Part shown: positions 5,581 to 8,926 of the stretch, in pieces
Position numbering within the stretch: the first letter of the stretch is position 1
Layout: each line of letters starts with the position of its first letter
Assembly (NCBI GenBank): GCA_937860285.1
Contig: CALMBS010000148.1
Span: 1 to 8,926, forward strand
Source: an uncultured Chloroflexota bacterium
Lineage (GTDB): Bacteria > Chloroflexota > Dehalococcoidia > UBA2247 > RBG-13-53-26
DNA length: 8,926 nucleotides
Direction: 5' to 3'
Translations under genes and position numbers: made by a program
The notes under the pieces: model-generated
Seen by the model: the letters and a program-made list of their open reading frames with translations, nothing else
Told to the model about the DNA's origin: nothing
Databases searched by the model: none

Positions 5581-7347
5581 GTGCCCTACGACACCACCAA
5601 GATGAAGGCCTGGGAGATCGCCGAGGCCGCGGAGAGAAACCTGCCGGCCCCCGACGAGTGGCGGGAGAGGCTGGGCCTGGCCCGGGACGAGGTCATTCCC
5701 TACGGCCGCGTGGGCAAGCTCGATTTCCTCAAGATCATGCACCGGCTGGCGGACCGGCCCGACGGCCACTACGTTGAGGTCACCGGCATCACCCCCACCC
5801 CGCTGGGCGAGGGCAAGAGCACCACTGTCCTGGGTCTGATTGAGGGTCTGGGCCGGAAGGGTTTGAGCGTCGGCGGCTGCATCCGGCAGCCATCGGGCGG
5901 CCCCACCATGAACGTCAAGGGGACGGCGGCCGGCGGCGGCAACGCCCTGCTCATACCCATGGCCGAGTTCTCCATGGGGCTGACCGGGGACATAAACGAT
6001 GTCACCAATGCCCACAACCTGGCCATGGTGGCGCTCAGCGCCCGGATGCAGCACGAGCGCAACTACACCGATGAGCAGCTGGCCCGGCTGAGCCGCATGC
6101 GCCGTTTGGACATCGACCCCACCCGGGTCCAGATGGGCTGGATCATGGACTTCTGCGCCCAGAGCCTGCGGAATATCGTCATCGGCCTGGGCACCCGGAT
6201 GGACGGCTACGCCATGCAGTCCCGCTTCGGCATCGCCGCCAGCTCCGAGGTCATGGCCATACTCTCCATTGTGCGGGACCTGGCGGACCTGCGGCAGAGG
6301 ATCGGTGAGATCACCGTGGCCTACGACAAGTGGGGCCGGCCGGTGACCACCGGCGACCTGGAGGTGGCGGGGGCCATGACCGCCTGGATGCGCAGCGCCG
6401 TCAACCCCACCCTGTGCTCCACCGTGGAGTACCAGCCTATCATGGTCCACACCGGCCCCTTCGCCAACATCGCCCTGGGGCAGTCCTCCATCATCGCCGA
6501 CCGCATCGGGCTGAAGATGTTCGACTATCACATTACTGAGAGCGGCTTCGGCGCGGACATCGGTTTTGAGAAGTTCTGGAACGTCAAGTGCCGCCTGAGC
6601 GGGCTGCAGCCCGGCGCCTCGGTGCTGGTGGTCACCACCCGGGCCCTGAAAATGCACGGCGGCGGCCCCCGTGTGGTCCCCGGCCTGCCGCACCTGCCGC
6701 CGGCCTACGAGAAGGAGGACCTGGGCCTCCTGGAAAAGGGCCTGCCCAACATGATGCACCACATCGGGGTGATCATGAGGTCGGGACTGGCGCCGGTGGT
6801 CTGCATCAACGCCTTTCCGGGCGACACGCGGGCCGAGCTGGCCATGATCCGCCGGGCGGCCGAGGCCGCCGGGGCCCGGTGCGCCGTCTCCCACCACTTC
6901 GCCCACGGAGGCGACGGCGCGCAGGAGCTGGCCGAGGCGGTCATGGAGGCCTGCCGGGAGAGACCCAACTTCCGCTTCCTTTATCCGCCGGAGATGAAGC
7001 TCCGGGACAGGGTACGGAGGATTGCCCGGGTAGTGTATGGGGCGGAGGGAGTGGAGTGGAAGTTTGATGCCGAAGACAAGGCCCGGGCCCTCGAGGCGGA
7101 CCGGCGGTACGACGACTACTCCACGGTCATGGTCAAGACCCACTTCAGCCTGACACATGACCCGGAGATCAAGGGTGTGCCCCGGGACTGGCGGCTGCCC
7201 ATCACGGATGTGCTGGTCTACACCGGCGCCCGGTTCCTGTGCCCCGTGACGGACAAGATCAGCCTGATGCCGGGCACCGTCTCCGACCCCGCCTTCCGCC
7301 GCATCGACGTGGACGTGGAGACGGGGAATGTCCGCGGGCTGTTCTAG
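5581..7347 (+). CDS. fhs: Formate--tetrahydrofolate ligase (divergent)
   Basis: Fhs joins formate and THF at the cost of ATP to give 10-formyl-THF, the FolD substrate; run in reverse it can make ATP. The 588 residues are somewhat longer than typical bacterial forms (about 555-560). Signatures are TPTPLGEGKSTT (71-82, nucleotide loop), RQPSGGPTMNVKG (102-114), LDIDP (176-180), HTGPFANIALG (290-300), ESGFGADIGFEKF (320-332), RALKMHGGGP (354-363) and a C-terminal NVRGLF. The GTG at 5581 is supported by GGGAGG about five bases upstream. Oddities: the segment usually read as TGDIHA...AHNL is TGDINDVTNAHNL here, with Asn139 for a conserved His, and NIAHG is NIALG, with Leu299 for another. From memory these match His125 and His268 of the Moorella thermoacetica enzyme; His145 (its His131) is kept. 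The family assignment is sure, the activity less so. Confidence 0.95.
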   Translation: MPYDTTKMKAWEIAEAAERNLPAPDEWRERLGLARDEVIPYGRVGKLDFLKIMHRLADRPDGHYVEVTGITPTPLGEGKSTTVLGLIEGLGRKGLSVGGCIRQPSGGPTMNVKGTAAGGGNALLIPMAEFSMGLTGDINDVTNAHNLAMVALSARMQHERNYTDEQLARLSRMRRLDIDPTRVQMGWIMDFCAQSLRNIVIGLGTRMDGYAMQSRFGIAASSEVMAILSIVRDLADLRQRIGEITVAYDKWGRPVTTGDLEVAGAMTAWMRSAVNPTLCSTVEYQPIMVHTGPFANIALGQSSIIADRIGLKMFDYHITESGFGADIGFEKFWNVKCRLSGLQPGASVLVVTTRALKMHGGGPRVVPGLPHLPPAYEKEDLGLLEKGLPNMMHHIGVIMRSGLAPVVCINAFPGDTRAELAMIRRAAEAAGARCAVSHHFAHGGDGAQELAEAVMEACRERPNFRFLYPPEMKLRDRVRRIARVVYGAEGVEWKFDAEDKARALEADRRYDDYSTVMVKTHFSLTHDPEIKGVPRDWRLPITDVLVYTGARFLCPVTDKISLMPGTVSDPAFRRIDVDVETGNVRGLF

Positions 7348-7362
7348 GCCGGCGGGCCGGCC
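7347..7362. repeat. GC-rich inverted repeat between fhs and queA
   Basis: GGCCGGC-GG-GCCGGCC has perfect seven-base arms with a two-base centre, starting at the last base of the fhs stop codon. As RNA it would form a short hairpin without a U tract. It may modulate read-through into queA or be chance in GC-rich DNA. Confidence 0.3.
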
Positions 7363-7374
7363 GCGGAGAGCCGC

Positions 7375-8394
7375 ATGAAGACCAGCGACTTCGACTATGC
7401 CCTGCCTCCGGAGCTCATCGCCCAGACGCCCGCCGAGCCGCGGGACCAGTCCCGGCTCCTGGTGCTGCGCCGCAGCGATGGCTCCATGGAGCACCGCCGG
7501 TTCTCGGAGGTCGCGGACTTTCTGCGGGCATCCGACGTGCTGGTCCTCAACGACACCCGCGTCATCCCCGCCCGCCTGCGGGGGCGGAGGGGCAGCGGCG
7601 GCCGGCTGGAGATCCTGCTGCTGCGGCGCCTGGAGCCGGGGCTCTGGGAGGCCCTGGTCCGGCCGTCAAAGCGGATCGCGGTGGGGGAGAGGGTGGAGGT
7701 GGAGGGTGGCGGTGCCTTTGTGGAGGTGCTGGAGCGGAAGGACGAGGGCGTGCGCCTCGTGCGTATCGCCGACGAAGCCCTGGTGGACTCGCTGGGCCAG
7801 GTCCCCCTGCCGCCGTACATCCGTGACTATCGCGGCGACCGCGAGCGCTACCAGACGGTCTACTCGCGGGAGAAGGGCAGCGTGGCCGCGCCGACGGCGG
7901 GCCTGCATTTCACGCCGGAGCTCCTGGGGAGGCTCAGGGACAAGGGGGTGGAGCCGGTCTTCGTCACCCTGCACGTCGGGCTGGACACCTTCCGGCCCAT
8001 CCGCGAAGAAGACCCGCGGCAGCACCGCATACACCACGAGTTCGGGGTCCTGTCCCCGGAGGCGGCCGCGGCCCTGGCCAGGGCCAGGGTGGACGGCCGG
8101 CGCATCGTGTGTGTGGGGACCACCGCCGTCCGCCTGGTGGAGCAGGCCGCCGTGAAATCAGGGCGGCCCGAAGAGGTGCAGCCTTTTCAAGGCTGGGTGG
8201 ACCTCTACATTCTGCCGGGGCACCGCTTTCGCCTGGTGGACGCCATGATCACCAACTTCCACCTGCCCCGCTCCACCCTGCTCATGCTGGTGTCCGCCTT
8301 CGCCGGGCAGGACCTGGTCCAGCAGGCCTACGCGGAGGCCGTCCGGGAGCGCTACCGCTTCTACAGCTTCGGCGACGCGATGCTCGTGCTCTAG
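7375..8394 (+). CDS. queA: S-adenosylmethionine:tRNA ribosyltransferase-isomerase
   Basis: QueA transfers and isomerises the ribosyl part of SAM onto 7-aminomethyl-7-deazaguanine at the wobble base of GUN-anticodon tRNAs to make epoxyqueuosine. The 339 residues match the family length. Motifs are FDYALPPELIAQTPAEPRD (6-24), VLNDTRVIPARL (57-68), VPLPPYI (143-149), VAAPTAGLHFT (170-180), HVGLDTF (200-206), HRIHHE (217-222), VGTTAVRLVE (247-256), TNFHLPRSTLLMLVSAFAG (293-311) and RYRFYSFGDAML (326-337). The ATG at 7375 has GGAGAG four bases upstream. It follows fhs by 27 bases on the same strand, so it is probably the last gene of the folD promoter unit. No other queuosine gene (tgt, queCDEF) is in view, though tgt often neighbours queA. 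Confidence 0.98.
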   Translation: MKTSDFDYALPPELIAQTPAEPRDQSRLLVLRRSDGSMEHRRFSEVADFLRASDVLVLNDTRVIPARLRGRRGSGGRLEILLLRRLEPGLWEALVRPSKRIAVGERVEVEGGGAFVEVLERKDEGVRLVRIADEALVDSLGQVPLPPYIRDYRGDRERYQTVYSREKGSVAAPTAGLHFTPELLGRLRDKGVEPVFVTLHVGLDTFRPIREEDPRQHRIHHEFGVLSPEAAAALARARVDGRRIVCVGTTAVRLVEQAAVKSGRPEEVQPFQGWVDLYILPGHRFRLVDAMITNFHLPRSTLLMLVSAFAGQDLVQQAYAEAVRERYRFYSFGDAMLVL

Positions 8395-8420
8395 AGACCA
8401 CGCGCCGTATTCGCGCGCGC

Positions 8421-8612
8421 CTAGGCCTCGGAGCCGGCAACCTGGGCCCGGGTGACCTTGCTGGGCAGGCGGCCCCTCTTGATCATGCCGGCGGCCCACT
8501 CGATGAACACCGCCGACGCGGCCACCACGGCCACGGCGGCCAGGGTGTAGACTACCGGGAAGGCCCCGGTCCAACCCCCCAGGCTGATGACTGACGTTTC
8601 GCTGGCTGGCAT
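8421..8612 (-). CDS. Small single-pass membrane protein, unknown function
   Basis: A 63-residue product: a short polar N-terminus, a hydrophobic Ala/Val-rich segment (about 18-38) ending in FIEWAAGM, then a basic tail (KRGRLPSKVTR, 45-55). The positive charge after the membrane segment suggests N-out/C-in topology. The ATG at 8612 is chosen because AGGAGA lies about seven bases upstream; a longer in-frame start at 8693 would add a low-complexity Ala/Gly/Arg stretch. I recognise no family. It converges on queA with 26 bases between the stop codons. Support comes from the good ribosome binding site and the coherent membrane segment. Confidence 0.6.
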   Translation of the reverse strand: MPASETSVISLGGWTGAFPVVYTLAAVAVVAASAVFIEWAAGMIKRGRLPSKVTRAQVAGSEA

Positions 8613-8735
8613 CTCAGTTTCTCCTCTCCCGGGCATCTCTGCCCGGCCCTCTCTGCTGCATCCCATCATGCCACGAGCGGCGGCCGCAGCCAATCCGCTC
8701 GGGTACGTAGTTCGACCCTGAGAAAGCCCGTATTT

Positions 8736-8750
8736 TTTGTGGTATACAAA
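8736..8750. promoter_or_regulatory. Inverted repeat with a central GTATAC
   Basis: TTTGT-GGTAT-ACAAA has five-base arms and overlaps the six-base palindrome GTATAC, in the most AT-rich patch of the right end. Operators of GntR/FCD-type regulators often have a similar GTATAC-centred shape; that link is inference. On the plus strand TGG-TATACA would be a weak extended -10. Confidence 0.25.
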
Positions 8751-8825
8751 TTCTTTGCCTCAAACGAATCATGTACCCTGCAAGGAGCTGCCGGCCGGAC
8801 CTGGAAAGTGGTTGTGGAATCCCGC

Positions 8826-8926
8826 CCGAGGTGGCCCCCTCTAACGACCTCGGTGGGTGCCGTGCGGCTGCTCCTGCCTGGCTGGGCTCTTCCTTGTGGC
8901 TAGGCGTGCGACTTGGCTGCCGCGCG
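8826..8926 (+). ncRNA. Candidate structured RNA or mRNA leader (runs to window edge)
   Basis: Three inverted repeats are packed here: CCGAGGT (8826-8832) with ACCTCGG (8847-8853); CGTGCGGC (8861-8868) with GCCGCGCG (8919-8926); and, inside the latter, GCCTGGC (8876-8882) with GCTAGGC (8899-8905). The last two stems each contain one G-U pair that is allowed only if the plus strand is the RNA. I do not recognise a family (not RNase P, tmRNA, SRP or a known riboswitch). GC-rich DNA gives such stems by chance fairly often. Confidence 0.25.

Larger units (their letters stand above)
8613..8926. other. 314 bases without a supportable gene
   Basis: Going rightward, it holds the ribosome binding site of the small membrane protein, a GC-rich stretch, an AT-rich island (about 8728-8775) with an inverted repeat, then GC-rich sequence with several inverted repeats up to the window edge. 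No conserved protein or tRNA signature was seen on either strand. It may contain the promoter of the minus-strand gene and the start of a structured transcript that continues past the window. Confidence 0.5.

Noticed and set aside
5560..7494. A 644-codon minus-strand frame opposite fhs
   Set aside because: It is antisense to a well-conserved gene, and its composition is typical of a shadow frame.
8395..8420. CGCGC/GCGCG inverted repeat between the convergent queA and small membrane gene, as a two-way terminator
   Set aside because: The stem is only five pairs, with no U tract in either direction.
8701..8725. GTTCGACCC near 8710-8718 as a tRNA T-arm
   Set aside because: The flanking bases do not pair as a five-base T stem, and no acceptor or anticodon arm can be placed.
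8614..8925. A 103-codon minus-strand frame open from the right edge, whose TGA lies one base before the small membrane gene ATG
   Set aside because: Its third-position GC is clearly lower than in the real genes, the composition is not protein-like, and it crosses the AT-rich island and the inverted repeats. The close stop/start spacing is probably chance.

Overview
The window is GC-rich (roughly two thirds G+C) bacterial chromosome with eight supportable protein genes. It has no insertion sequence, CRISPR array, tRNA or rRNA that I can recognise. The adjacent folD and fhs genes, a multi-domain zinc-ribbon/Fn3/transglutaminase-like membrane protein and recognisable sigma-70-type promoters fit a Chloroflexota bacterium, perhaps Dehalococcoidia-like. 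That placement is inference from general knowledge and only moderately likely.

Left half, minus strand (positions 77-3475): an alpha/beta hydrolase, then the zinc-ribbon/TM/Fn3/transglutaminase-like protein, then argJ (arginine biosynthesis). argJ and the hydrolase each have a sigma-70-type -10 box almost touching the start codon and no Shine-Dalgarno sequence, so both may be read from leaderless or near-leaderless mRNAs. argJ also carries an in-frame A AAA AAG heptamer with a Shine-Dalgarno-like sequence upstream, resembling the dnaX frameshift signal.

Divergent junction (3476-3603): the hydrolase faces a plus-strand SAM-dependent O-methyltransferase of the PPM1/LCMT-like (TIGR00027) family. 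A perfect palindrome, TTGACAT-T-ATGTCAA, contains the -35 box of the methyltransferase promoter and looks like a repressor operator.

Right half, plus strand (4554-8394): a strong extended -10 promoter precedes folD, fhs and queA, which are spaced 17 and 27 bases apart and probably form one operon. FolD and Fhs interconvert formate, 10-formyl-, methenyl- and methylene-tetrahydrofolate (one-carbon metabolism; methyl branch of the Wood-Ljungdahl pathway where present). QueA makes epoxyqueuosine in tRNA. The Fhs is divergent: two histidines that are nearly invariant in the family are Asn139 and Leu299 here.

Right end (8421-8926): a 63-residue single-pass membrane protein on the minus strand, convergent with queA, then 314 bases without a supportable gene. 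That stretch holds an AT-rich island with a GTATAC-centred inverted repeat and, at the very edge, nested inverted repeats that could be a structured RNA or mRNA leader.

I see no clearly new multi-gene system. The best leads are the divergent Fhs, the palindromic operator, the membrane transglutaminase-like protein, the possible frameshift signal in argJ and the structured right edge.
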